Of a DNA stretch of 64,000 bases, positions 34,591 through 47,500 are shown piece after piece. Position 1 is the stretch's first letter. Every line of letters begins with the position of its first letter. The stretch is from Bicyclus anynana. Its lineage: Eukaryota; Arthropoda; Insecta; Lepidoptera; Nymphalidae. The notes under the pieces are model-generated. The model did not search any database, was not told the origin of the DNA, and saw nothing but the letters and a program-made list of their open reading frames with translations. The stretch lies in contig NC_069087.1 of assembly GCF_947172395.1 (NCBI RefSeq), positions 1,612,001-1,676,000 on the forward strand, written 5' to 3'. Both the position numbers and the translations under genes were made by a program.

Positions 34591-35576
34591 CAATGAAAGC
34601 TAGACATTCTTTCGAAAATAGAATATATGGCGCGTAATTATTTTTAGGCCAACACGATATAGGCGAACCGTAAAATAGCGTCCTCGGCTACATAGGAAAG
34701 GGATGCGGGAGCTGGCAATGAATGTATGAATGAACCAATGAGTGGACGAATGTATACGCCCACTGCCAGCCCCTCACTTACTCCCCTCTGTCGTCATACC
34801 CCTAGACCACTGTAACGCGCGAACGAGGAGTTAATCAGCTTGTCTATGCATATTTCCTGGCAAACAACTTGAATCTTAAATAATCTAAGTGATAGCAAAA
34901 TCTATACATTACTTTTTAAACCAATTTTTCTTAAACCACACCTGTACTGGTGTAAGCCAAATAAATTATACACAAATCGGTCAATTTTTTTTTTATATAT
35001 ATATAACGAGTATAAAAGCTATTTACGAGTTTTGTCAACTCGGCAAAATTATAGTTTTCAAGTTATTTGCCTGAAACATATACATATGTTTGTACATGTT
35101 ATAGATTACATGGTACGGTTTTTCGTCTTACAACGGCAATTTTATAACATTTCTAAAACAGGGATTAGCGCACAGCACCAGCATCTCAGTTTAAATATTC
35201 AGTTTGATGTAGATAATGAAAAAAATGCAGTATTTTATTAAAAAATAGCCTGCATAATAGTATCTCGGTGCTAAATCCGCACCTACTCTAACATACTTGT
35301 GATTTTTTGTTCTCATATAGGCCATAAAAAGGCTAGAATCCAAAGCTAATAATCAATACGTACAATTCGCCGTCGCCGTTGTTATCCGAAAAAGGAATCG
35401 AACATCAGTTACAATGACATGTCCAAATCCTCGCCGTGCGTTCCACCAATCACAGGGCGTGGTTATAAAATGCGGCGTTGTGATTGGTTGACTTTTCACA
35501 CGCATCAGTGTGCGTGAATCTTCACCGTGTACGTGTTGTTATGGCGTAGTGTGGCGGCGTCGCTCGGGCAGGTCTG

Positions 35577-38500
35577 TCACAGGTCCTTGAGGAGCGCGGA
35601 CTTTGCGTTCTTGAGCTTGTCGAGCCTCTTGGTGAGGTGGCTGTTCTCCGTCTCCAACTCCTCAACTCGGTTGAGAGCTTCCCTCGCCTGTGAAAGGAAC
35701 GAACGTAAATTTTAAGCAATAATAAGATTTTCAAGTACAAACTCCGGGACTAAGGATATTCATGCGCGTTAATGTTGCTAAAACTGGATCAACATTATAA
35801 GGCTTTGTTTTTGAAGCAATAACTTTATAAATACATAAAGACGAAAGAGCCAATTTTGAACTGATTTTAAGACCACAGACTATTTTAAAAGTTTCTAAAT
35901 TGTTGCTGTCAAAATGTTCTTCACACCTCTCCGATAGATGATTCTTAGTTAAATTCAATAAATAATTAGATTCATTTAATTAAAGCAATTAGTTCTAGTT
36001 ATCAGACTTATCGTAAATTAAAAAAATATATTTTTAAAATTTTACATCAACAATGGACGGACTAAGGACATTAGATTTACATCAATTTCAATCAATTTGC
36101 AAGATTAAACAAGCAAACATAGCCTATAAAATGGCAACACTTCGCCGAATACACATCAAAGGAATACACCCTACAATGCATTGATCTGTGCCATTAAAGT
36201 AGTAGAGGTAGTACGAGCACTTCCCCGGAGATGCTCTGTTACAAGGAGCTCTAGCACTAACTTGTTTCTTTGATAATTAGGCTTTCGATACACGCGACTA
36301 CATATCTCGACGAGAGAAATACACATTGTCGACCAATAGCGGCGAAAACGAAAATATATCTCTATATTTCGTTTCGATGGGACGAAAGAGCGAATTTTTT
36401 TACGATGACTTTCTTTCTCGAAAAATGTCGTTGACGCGTCCTATTGAGTCTGAAGACAGGTATGTATTACAAACAGATAGATCTACAGTTCGTTTCATGT
36501 AGGATGGTGCGGGTGACAGTTAGCTTCACTCTTTAAAGTTTGCCGTGATTCACGATAGTAGTACGTATTATGAACGTCACACAGGCTACTGTCACCATAC
36601 TCATGCTATCTGAAAACACTTTACATCTGCACTTCTAATAAGTAACATTACTGACTAATGCTAGTATTAGTATAATATTATGTACATTGGAGATATTGGG
36701 GAACCAATCACACATTTTTTGTAAATTAGAGAAGTTATGACATTTTGTTAAGTCATGAAATATATGTAATTCAAAGGAACTATACTAAGAGTTTTTTAAT
36801 CCAAAGGTTGGCAGGCTTGGAAGTGTGGGTACACTCTGGATGAAATAAAAATAAACTATACCGTTAACTGTCACCGTTGTTAATAACGGCCCAAAAATCA
36901 ACCACTTCCTGCAAAAGGAACATTTAAATCAACATCGCTTATTAAAATTCCCATCTATAAAGTTTAAATATGTCCGTCACGCATAAAGTCTAAAACGGGT
37001 ACATAGGAATACATGTATGACTATTATTGTTTGTTTCTTTTGAATACAGAATTAGGTAAATCCCCTAAACAAGCATCAGCACTGGCTATTTTATATGGGA
37101 ATTGACATTTTGGAATAGTCTCTGTCCTTTATAGTCTCGGCCTCGTCGCGCAGCTAATCACTCACCTCCCTCTGCAGTTTCCTCCTCTCCTGCTTGAGCA
37201 TCTCCTCGTGCTCGTCCTGGTGGTCCTGCCTCGCGCGCAGCCTCGCCACCTGTGCCTCGAGGCGCGCCACCGCCGCCGCCTGCAGCGCCGCCTCGGCCTC
37301 GGCGCGAGCCGCGCGTCCCTTCGCCTCGGCCACGGATTTGCGTAGTGTTTCCACTGTGGAACACATTGTATTTATTTTATATACAGAGTGCTCGAGAATA
37401 TTTCCCATAACTTCAAGGCAGCACTTGACAAGTCCACTTATAGGAGCCGAAATGCATAACTACAATTTTTTAACTAAAAAAAACTTTTTATATTTTCATA
37501 CAAAGTAATTCAAATAATTCCGACTATCCATGTAACACACGCCTTTATCTATCCTTGCATTTTGAAATACGTAATTGTAGTGGTCGACGAGATATTGCAA
37601 CTGGCACTCCGCCCTTCACTAGTAAGCTACTTCATGATATTTATCGATGAATAATAATAATATGCGATATAAGGGATACAATTTAAGATCTATTTACAAA
37701 AGAAATATTTTATACTCCGAAAATATTCAGTTTAACACAATATGTTCCTTAGACATTTTTAATTAATAAGAATATATATCAATAGAATGAATATAACCCT
37801 AGAGTTATGAAAAATACTTCCGAGCACCCTGTATAACACCGCATATTCCAACCTATATTACCCACTCAGGTGTTGGGTAAAACGCAAAAAAGTATAATGC
37901 AATAGTAATAAAATATGTAATAATAAGAAAATAGTATAAAGCAATGGCCCAACTGGTCCAGCATTGACTAGTCACTAGTGGTGGGCCAGCAGTCGGTGGT
38001 CACTCACGCTCGGAGTCGTGGTCGCGGTCGAGGTGCGAGGCGACGCCGTTGTGGCGCGCGGCGCGCTCGTCGTTGAGCTGCAGCTTCAGCTTGCGCACCT
38101 CGCCCTCCAGCGCCGCGCGCGCGCTCGCCAGCCGCTCCAGCCGCACGTCTGCAACCGCAGGACATCCACATCAGCTCATTAAACATAATCTATTTTCAAG
38201 CCTCAATAGCTCAACGGTAAGAGCGGTCGGACTCATCACCGAGGGGTGGTGGTTCGATCCCCGCCCCGTTGGTCTATAGTCGTACCCACTCCTAGCACAG
38301 TCTTTCTTTCTTCTTCTTTTTTTTTAGTTGGAGGGGAATGGGAATATTATAATTAAAAGAAAAAAATTACTCATTCATTATCAAAACATATTCGACTCAC
38401 AGCTGAGCTCGTGTCTCCTCTTAGAATGAGAGGGGTTAGCCCGATATTCCACTACGCTGGCGCAATGCGGATTGGCAGACTTCACACACGCAGAGATTTA

Positions 38501-41500
38501 AGAAAATCCTCTGGTATGCTGGTTTCCTCACAATGTTTTTTCCTTCACCGTTTGAGATACATGATTTAATTTCATAAAATGCACACAACTGAAAAGTTGA
38601 AGGTGCATGCCGGACCGGATTCGAACTCACACCCTCCGGAAATGGAGGCAGAGGTTATATCTACTGGGATATCACAGCTCTCATTGCTTCATTACTTGCT
38701 ACATTGCTTAACTAATACTATAAAATAAAAACTTATCTTCACTAGTTAATATTATCAATTACATTAGCATTGTCGTGTAAAGGTTCACTAGTTAAAATGG
38801 GAATGCCCACCAACCAATACACTGTCGGTCCCGGAAACCCAGGTATAGCCAGTATTTTTTTGATAAAGAATGAGTACATTATTAAAGTAGAATTATCAAG
38901 ATTTTTAGATATAAATAATTTGCCGGTAGCCCTGGGCCGGGGATGAGCAATTTGTTTGGAAATGTGATAGACAGTGCGACCGTGTGGTGGTATGGTTTTG
39001 ACGGCCTCCGTGGCGCAGTGGTATGCGCGGTGGATTTACAAGACAGGGCAGAGGCAGATTGAGATTTTCTTAATTTGGCCAGGTCTGGCTGGTGGGAGGC
39101 TTCGGCCGTGGCTAGTTACCACCCTACCGGCAAAGACGTACCGCCAAGCGATTTAGCGTTCCGGTACGATGTCGTGTAGAAACCGAAAGGGGTGTGGATT
39201 TTCATCCTCCTCCTAACAAGTTAGCCCGCTTCCATCTTAGACTGCATCATCACTTACCATCAGGTGAGATTGTAGTCAAGGGCTAACTTGTAAAGAATAA
39301 AAAAAAAAAAACGGTGATGTGGCGATGCGGTGGTGTGCTCGTGTGGTGATACATAAGTGTTGCAGTGTGAGTGTGGCGCTGTGGTAGTGTGACAGTGTCG
39401 AGGTATGGCAGTGTGATGCTGATATTACCGAGCGTTCCCTCGCCCGCCTCAGCCAGCAGCAGCTCGGAGGCGTGCGACACGAGCGCCAGCGGCGGCACGC
39501 TGCCAGCGGCGGCGCCTGGCACCGCGTCGGGCGCGCTGGCCGCCTCCACGAAGGCCTGCCCCGCCGCCGCCGCCGCCGCGTCCCGCGCACGCACCGCGTC
39601 CCGCGCCAAACACAGCTCGCGCTCTAACGCTGCGTGCTCGCGTTTTAGCCGCTCGTGGCTCGAGCACTTCTCCCTGTGCTCGCGCTGAAACATAACACAA
39701 CAGCCATTAACATCATTGTGAACGAGGCGTCAAGCCGAACTGTGGGCCAACACAACTACATGCAAATATACAAAAGAAGCCTCGACCCAAGGATAAGAAA
39801 GAAACTCATGCGCCTCACTCGAGGTAAGTTGAGAACAGTAGTTGGCCTAATAACAGGCCGCTAAATAAACACCTTTAAATTCTAGAGATAACTGTCAGTC
39901 TTCTGTCCAGTCTGTATGGAGGAAAACGAGACACTGTTACACGTTATGCTCAATTGCAGAGCCGTAACGGAATAATAAGACCTGTGCGGCCCTGCTAAGC
40001 TTCTGGAGCGAGCTCGGCTGGATGGAATGAATCCAGCGGGGACCTAAACCGAAGGACCCACATACAACGCACTCATGTGCCAACCACACGGTCAAGTGCA
40101 GAAACTGAAGCAAGTGCAAGTGAATTTAGACTATATCCATTATCCATGCTTCTGTAGGTCAGCATGGTTAGGGTTAATGTTTGACTCTGTAATTATTATA
40201 ATCAGATGTTACACAATCGATTTTATTTTGACAGTAAATACGCACTATGCTGCGCCAGATAGGTACGCACCGAATCTTTGTGGCGTTCTTAACATTTGTC
40301 TTTAACATTTGCGCTTTGTTGGTCGAAGGCCACAATGTATTAGACCGATATAGAAAGGGTAGTAGGAAACCTCCTATCACAGTATTCAAAGTTTTTACAG
40401 GAAGTCCTACGCCCAGCAGTGGACTCCGTCGGCTGATAAAGATGATGATGAATAGTACAGTCGTTACCTGTAGTTGCGCGTATTCTTCCTGAAGCTCTTC
40501 TATCCTATCTTTGAGCAGCTCGAGCTGGTAGCCGAGCGCCGCCTTGTCGTTGTCCAGCTGGGCGTTCAATATCATCGCCTTCCGGAACTTCTCCTCCACC
40601 TCTTTGAGCTCATGCTGGAAATTAACATATTTGTCAGTTATGGCAGACAGAGTATCAGAACAATTTGAAGCCAGCATTGGCTCCAATGAAACACTCCATG
40701 AGGTGATCGACGTCTTGGGCGGCTTTCTAAACTTCTGGGCCGAGCCAACACCAAAGGTCCCACGCACAACCGTCAAGTGTGCTCAAGAGTGGAAAAAGGC
40801 TATTAAAAAGGCTGTTAAGGCAGACGCTGTTTTTCTCCTGAATATTAGGTGGTTACTTCTATTAAGTATTAGTATTTGAATGGCGACTCCACACCAGACA
40901 GCCGTTGTTGGTCGAAGGCCACAATGTATTAGACCGATATAAAAAAAGCCATGTCAAATACCCTGAGGTCTTTGATGCTCAGCACGTCGTCCGAGTCTTC
41001 GGAGCTCCGTCGCGGCGAATGCATGGCGCTGGGACTTAGCGCCACTAGCCGGCTACCTGCGCGCCGCCCCACGGTCTCTGCGGAGCAAGTTGTAACTGTA
41101 GTCACTTATCTGGTCTAACAAGGGTCAACTATTCTATCAGTATAATAAACAGGGAAACGAGCAAGCTTTTCATTTGAATGTTGACCTCAGAGCTTCATAG
41201 GTTTTCTCGGAATAATCAAATCCAGACGGATGGACCCAGAAGCTGACACTTGGAAAAGATTTAGCTTGTTTGTGTATGTAGACGGATAAAGGAATTGCAA
41301 ACTGGGGTACGTAGTGATGTGTGCAGTGATGCTCTCCCTTACCCTGCGAGGCCTTTTATAGACGTGAGGAGCACCGCAAACCATTTAAAAAAGAGCGATA
41401 ACTTTAACGATTGCAAGCCTCTTTTGTTTGTGCTCGAGTGATACAAGACACTTGTTGTCTGCATTTTATTTTATACTTAAAATAATAAAAAATTTAATAA

Positions 41501-44500
41501 AAAAATACAACCGACTTCAAAACCTAAAAACGTACCCACTAAACTAAAAAGCGAAAAATAACATCATAATATGTTCTACCTGCTGATCAGTATGAAGGCG
41601 GTGCTAAGCCGGTAATACATCAGACCCCTAATGACAGTCACAACCCATCTAAGTAGAAAGTTCTCAGCAATACGAATTAATCAAGTCCAAACACAAGGTA
41701 TTTACTGTAAACTGTTAAGGAGTTCCTTTAATTGACCTTGGTCTTCATCATCAGACCCCTAAATGACAGTCACAAACTATCTATGTGGAAAGTTCTCATT
41801 AATACAAATTAATCAAGCCCAAACACAAGGTAACTGCTGTAAATCGCCGAGGAGTTCCCTCGTCTGTTTTATGGCTCCATCATCAGATCGATTTTAAACC
41901 TTCATGAAATTGTAGTGCTTAAAAGTACTAAATGGAAAAGTTTACGAACACAGTAGACACCCATATAATTTTTGAAAGTTCCCCTCAATTTCTCCAGGAT
42001 TCCATCATCAGATCTTGACATGATGGCAATGGGACTAAATGGGGACTATACCGTTTCAAACAAAAAAAGAATTTTTGAAATCGGTCCAGGCGTCTTTGAG
42101 TAATCGGTGTACATACATAAAAAAAAAAAAAATACCGACCGAATTGAGAACCTCCTCCTTTTTGAAGTCGGTTAATTAAAAAAGCCTTTGCTAATAAATA
42201 TTAATACTGTGTCAAAAATATGCGCGATGTGTCTAAGATATCGGGATATCTTATGGATCTGCCACATACAAGCGCCATGGGAAGTAGCGAGGAAATGAGG
42301 CAGATACGGCAGCGCAAAGAGCATAGCGATGAGCAGCACAAGGAGCATAAAGTTTTCATAAAGCATAAAGGATTCGCTTATATTTTTGTATGGCAGTGAC
42401 AATTTTTTTTAAAGAATATTTGCCATATATTTTACTGCGGACGCCCGTGTCTTCGTCCGCTTGGAAATCAATGTAAACTTTCAACCCCTATTTCACCACT
42501 TTAGGGGTCGAATTTTAAAAAACTTGAATCACTTTTTAATTCGTATTTTTTATGATCTATGAACAAATTTTTAAATGTAACTAAAAATTAAGGGCTTTCC
42601 ATTCAAAATTTCAACCCCTATTTCACACCCTTCTATTTTTATTTTAGGATGAAAAAGTACCCTATGTTTTGCTACAAGGTCCCATTTACCATTATACCAA
42701 AATTAATCTTGATCGGTTCAGCCGTGAAAAAGGTAACAGACAGACAGACAGACTTACTTTCGCATTTATAATAATGGTATAGATTATATATGACCAATAT
42801 TCTAGTTCGCCTGCAATTCGTTTTAAAAAGACTCGTTACGTCAATTGTCCAGCTCGCTCGATCGAACCCCGACCTTCCGGTGATGAGCCCGTTAACCGCG
42901 GAGCTAGTGAGGGTTACTGCGGCGAGGCACTAACCGGAGTACATGTCGTACGCCTTGTCGGCATGGTCCTCCTGCTCGCGCTGCTGCCGCTCCAGCTCGC
43001 GCATGCGGATCTCGCGCGCCTCCGCCCGCGCCGCGCGCCGCGCCGCCAGCCGCTGCTCGGCCTGCAACACAACGGTTTCATGTAGCTGCTATACATATAC
43101 ATAAAACATTAAATCTATACGAATAATATAAAGACTCAAGATTATAGAAGACTCAGTCACTCAGCAAACGATAGAGCGAGATATGCTTGGAGTTTCTCTG
43201 CGTGATCGAATGCAGATGAACCAAAGCCATTGACATACTCAGCGAGTCGCACAACGCTGAAACGGCAATGAGCAGGCCACATAGTCCGAAGAGCCGATGG
43301 AAGTTGGGGTCCCAAGTGCTGGAATGGCGACCGCACTGGAAGTTATGTTTGGAAGTCCATGCAAGAATCCTATGTCCAACAGTGGGAGTCCATCAGGCGA
43401 TAATGATGCTGATTATTGTAAAGAGGTAAAATTTGTGGATAATCTCTGATATATAGAGGGATAATCTCTGGTTCTACTGTACTGGTTTTGAAAATTCTTT
43501 CACCGTTAGATAAATAGATAACCACGTTATTTGCGAGTGCCATAGATTTTATCCCCGTATTCTCACGGAAACTACGCGGGCGAAACCACTGGCCGTCGGC
43601 GTCGGCTAGTAATATATTAATTTTTCAAATTTTAAACTTTTAATAAAATTTAAAAAAATAATATATCAATTAGGGCCACTTAAAAATAATTTCAATTTCT
43701 CCATCTTTTGTTGTAATTTGAGTTCACACAAATTATAAAATACATAAAAATCAAATAATTTTTGAAGTTACGGAATTTATATTTCTATGAAAAGTCTAAA
43801 AAAGCTTAAAATGTTCATTTAGAACCATTTTTAAAACCACACAGAATCAGATGGATATTTAGAATGAAATCACAAACACGGAACACCACAGAAAGTTACA
43901 CGACCGAGGCTAGTCCAGCAGGAACTGCGCTGCAAGGGAAACTGCTGCCATTAGCCACTGCCACCTGTGACGTCTTCTGTTTCCCGTCTTCCTGTGTTCT
44001 GCGTCACAGAATGTCCCCCCTGCCCATTGTAATTGTCAACTTCTATCTATCTATACTTGACATAGTAAAAAACTCTTAACAATACATAGAAGGGATTGAA
44101 AAACTACTATATATATTATACTCGCGTACACCCGCGACTTGGTCAGCCCTTAGACCTCTTTAATCCGGCCCTATCGCAAAATACTATAGATATAGGTTTA
44201 AATGACCTTTCGCATTTATATATTAAGACTAGCGGATGCCCGTGACTTCATCCGCGTGAAACTCGATGTAAACTTTCAACTACCGCTACCCTACCCCTAC
44301 CCTACCTCTACCCTACTCCTACCCTACCCTACCCCAACCCTACCCCTACCCTACCCTACCCCTACCCTACCCCTACCCTACCCTACCCCTACCCTACCAC
44401 TACTCTACCCCTACCCTACCCTACCCTACAACTACCCTACCACTACCCTACCCCTACCCTATCCCTATACCATAAACCTACCCTACCACTACCCTACCCT

Positions 44501-47500
44501 ACCACTACCCTATCCTAGGATTTAGGGGTTTGAAAAATAGATGTTGGCCGATTCTCAGACCTACTGAATATGCACAAAAAATTTCATCAAAATCGGTCGA
44601 GCCGTTTCGGAGGAGTTCAAGTTCGAACACCGCGACACGAGAATTTTATATATTAGATGTTACTACAAATTTCAACTAGATGTCTCTAATAATGTAACAG
44701 ACAGAAAACCACGAGTTGACTTATAAGGGGTTAATTCTTGGAGGGTTAGGCTAATGCTAGCCACTTACTTTCCAATAAATCCACGTGCCTGCGGCGCTAA
44801 CGGCAAGAAATCCGATAAAACTGATCGTGTGTTGTGCATGCAATCAGTTTTATCGGACGTCAGGCCGTTAGCGTTGCAGGCATGTGAGATTACTTGATCG
44901 TCAGTGGCTGACATAAAAATAAAATAGAAATAGTTATAAAACAAAACAATACAATATAAATAGTAAACTCGTACCACAATATAAGTATTTATCAGCTGGT
45001 ACTGCACTGGCCGTGTGCTATCGCAGAGCAGCTTGTAACGGCTGTAATCGGCTAATCTGTGCGCGCATTAGTCCGCTTTACGACGGTAAACGTTAGTCAG
45101 AGGAAAGTATGACTGAGAACTCTTTCTCAATCATACATCTACTGCCAAAAAAAAAATCAATTGTGTCAGCACTCCTTCATTATCAACCCATATTCGGCTC
45201 ACTGCTGAGCTCGAGTCTCCTCTCAGAATGAGAGGGGTTAGGCCAACAGTCCACCACGCTGGTCCAATGCGGATTGGCAGACTTCACAATTTAAAAATTA
45301 TCTGGTATGCTGGATTCCTCACGATGTTTTTTCTTCACCGTTTGAGACACGTGATATTTAATTTCTTCAAGTGCCACAACACTGAAAAGCTGAAGGCCCA
45401 TGCCCCGGATCGGATTCGAACCTACAGCCTCCAGAATCAGGGTCAGAGGTCATACCCACTTAACTATCACGACTCTTTAACTACAGTACTCCTTAAAACA
45501 CTTTAATTTTATAATCGTGTACTGTGTCATTGTTTCCGTATTACATACGTTTTTTGGCGTTCTTGGAAAATGTGCCATACAAGCTGAGAATGAAATAGTA
45601 AGCAAGGCTTTTTCATTGGACGGTTTTGACTTTTGGCTGGTGCTTCGTGCAGTAGCTTCCATGCCATCAGTGCCATCTCACCACAATAAGTTGATAGAAG
45701 AAGAAAACCTTACAATGAAGATACATCCTCCTTGCATCGAAGGTTTGCAGGAACTTCAAGAAACGAACCGATGCCTCATGCTCGTTCAGGAAAAATAAGT
45801 CTAGAGTCAATGCATCTCTGTCTTCTTAATTAGCAGTTCAATTTCAGCGGCAACAAATGGATTTTATACAGGCTTATTCTTTTCTGTTTATATGTATATA
45901 TCAGAGCCAAGCCTATAGACAGAACTTAGAGCAGCAATATACCTAAGTACTCACTCACTCACTCACTCCGCATATGGCTGCCGTGTGTCAATGAACGCGT
46001 ATTCAGTTACCCGTACATGGGGTACGGTGACATCATTGTTTAGTTTAGTCCAGTCCAGTCACGCTTCAAGGTCATGCTACGTTACTACCCCTGAATTACA
46101 AAAAAATCATGAAACACGAGAAAGATAATATATTTCGTACGATGAAAGTGTTTGCATTATATTCATGTGACCAACTGACGTATTATCCATCACTTTATCT
46201 GTAACCGTTTTTTCTTCAAGATTACCTTATTTGTAAATTTTCAAATTCTCAATCGTAGGTTATTTTTACTGACTCTCCTAGGTATCCGTATCTGAAGTTC
46301 ACGAGCGTCATGATAGTGCTGCATCTCTTAGAAGCATTTTTAACCACCGATTTATAGTATGCGTCTATAAAGATCTATGTCTAAGCATTGTTAGAAATTG
46401 GATAAGGTAAAGTAAGATGTGGGCTGATTTTCATATATGCAGACAACGATATTAAAAATTATACAATTCCTACATTGTCATCATAATTTCAAGTTTTATT
46501 TTTATGGTAATTATTACATTCCGAGGGATGTATTGCTGAGGGTTAAAAGAAATAAAACATTTTACTTTCTATAAACATAAATTCCTGTTAACAATTTAAA
46601 ACTGCAGCGAGTCAAACGAGCGTCTAGCAATCAAGCACCGGTAAATGTTAATTGGTTAGATATTGAGAAACGTACTAGATTGCCAAGTTAATAGGTTTAG
46701 TTATCAGAAGCGGGCACCTAATAGCAAGGTTTCACCAGAACTCACTTTCATAATGTGTTACTACAAAAATTTGTCTGCAACTTTGTTCGCGTAAAAACTG
46801 GCGTGGGGACTTTATCTCGGCTTACTGTAAAATTAATTTCTTCTAGTAGGTAAGGAATTATATGTTTATGTGAGTATTTACCAAAGTTCAAACATTTACC
46901 TCAACCCTAGGTCCAAAAATGGGATGAGGTATGGGCATCAAGGGTTTCCCAACTTTCGTTTCACTTAAGTAACTTAACAATACCTAAGTTTAATACACTT
47001 AAGTTATTGGTCATATTATATTCTCGCATACCAGTATTTTTTGCACAGTATAGTTGAGTTTTATAAACCAAAATATTCCTAGAGAGATGTTGATCTAATA
47101 TAGATACACGCTTATCGTGAATACCATTTACGAAAATTTCGTCTACCAATTACTAGAACCTGAATAGAAAGCAAGAACTTGATCACAGAATGTAAACCGA
47201 TTTGCATATTACTACAAACTATCGTAAACATTACTTAATTGACCACTCGCTAATTATATTCCGATATTTATGATATGAATTATTTATGAATCGATTAAAA
47301 TATCTTCTAACATTGACTCATAGGAATGAGGTAAGTGGGTGGATGGATGAGATACATTTTTACATAATAGTAAATTTAAAACAGAAACTACCGTAATAAG
47401 AATAAACAAATCAAATGAAATCAAAATCCAACAACAACAAAATTCATATATTACAATTAGAATAAGTTTACAAGCACTTTTCAAACGTCAGGTAATATTA

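Larger units (their letters stand above)
28600..35576 (-). other. Gene-free; possible long LRRFIP 3' UTR
   Basis: Seven kilobases of AT-rich DNA hold no recognised exon. On the minus strand it directly follows the LRRFIP stop, and AATAAA-type signals exist (for example near 28722 and others), so part may be 3' UTR. It carries a TIR element (32825), a hairpin (32206), a SINE (33107) and a MITE (34274). Confidence 0.4.

Noticed and set aside
34389..34607. 72-codon Cys-containing ORF
   Set aside because: Falls within the palindromic MITE at 34273-34590.
38197..38275. Functional tRNA gene
   Set aside because: Again the tRNA-derived head of a SINE, continuous with a SINE body and with a truncated copy at 861.
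39276..39700. Arg-rich and Ala-rich ORFs on both strands
   Set aside because: Wrong-frame readings of the GC-rich LRRFIP exon 39429-39684 and its GT-rich flank.
41622..42020. CRISPR-like array of spaced repeats
   Set aside because: The units are about 125 bp, degenerate, and enclosed by terminal inverted repeats of a transposon; this is animal DNA with no cas genes.
44202..44525. 107-codon Pro/Leu/Tyr-rich ORF
   Set aside because: Same cause as at 52037: a translated tandem repeat.
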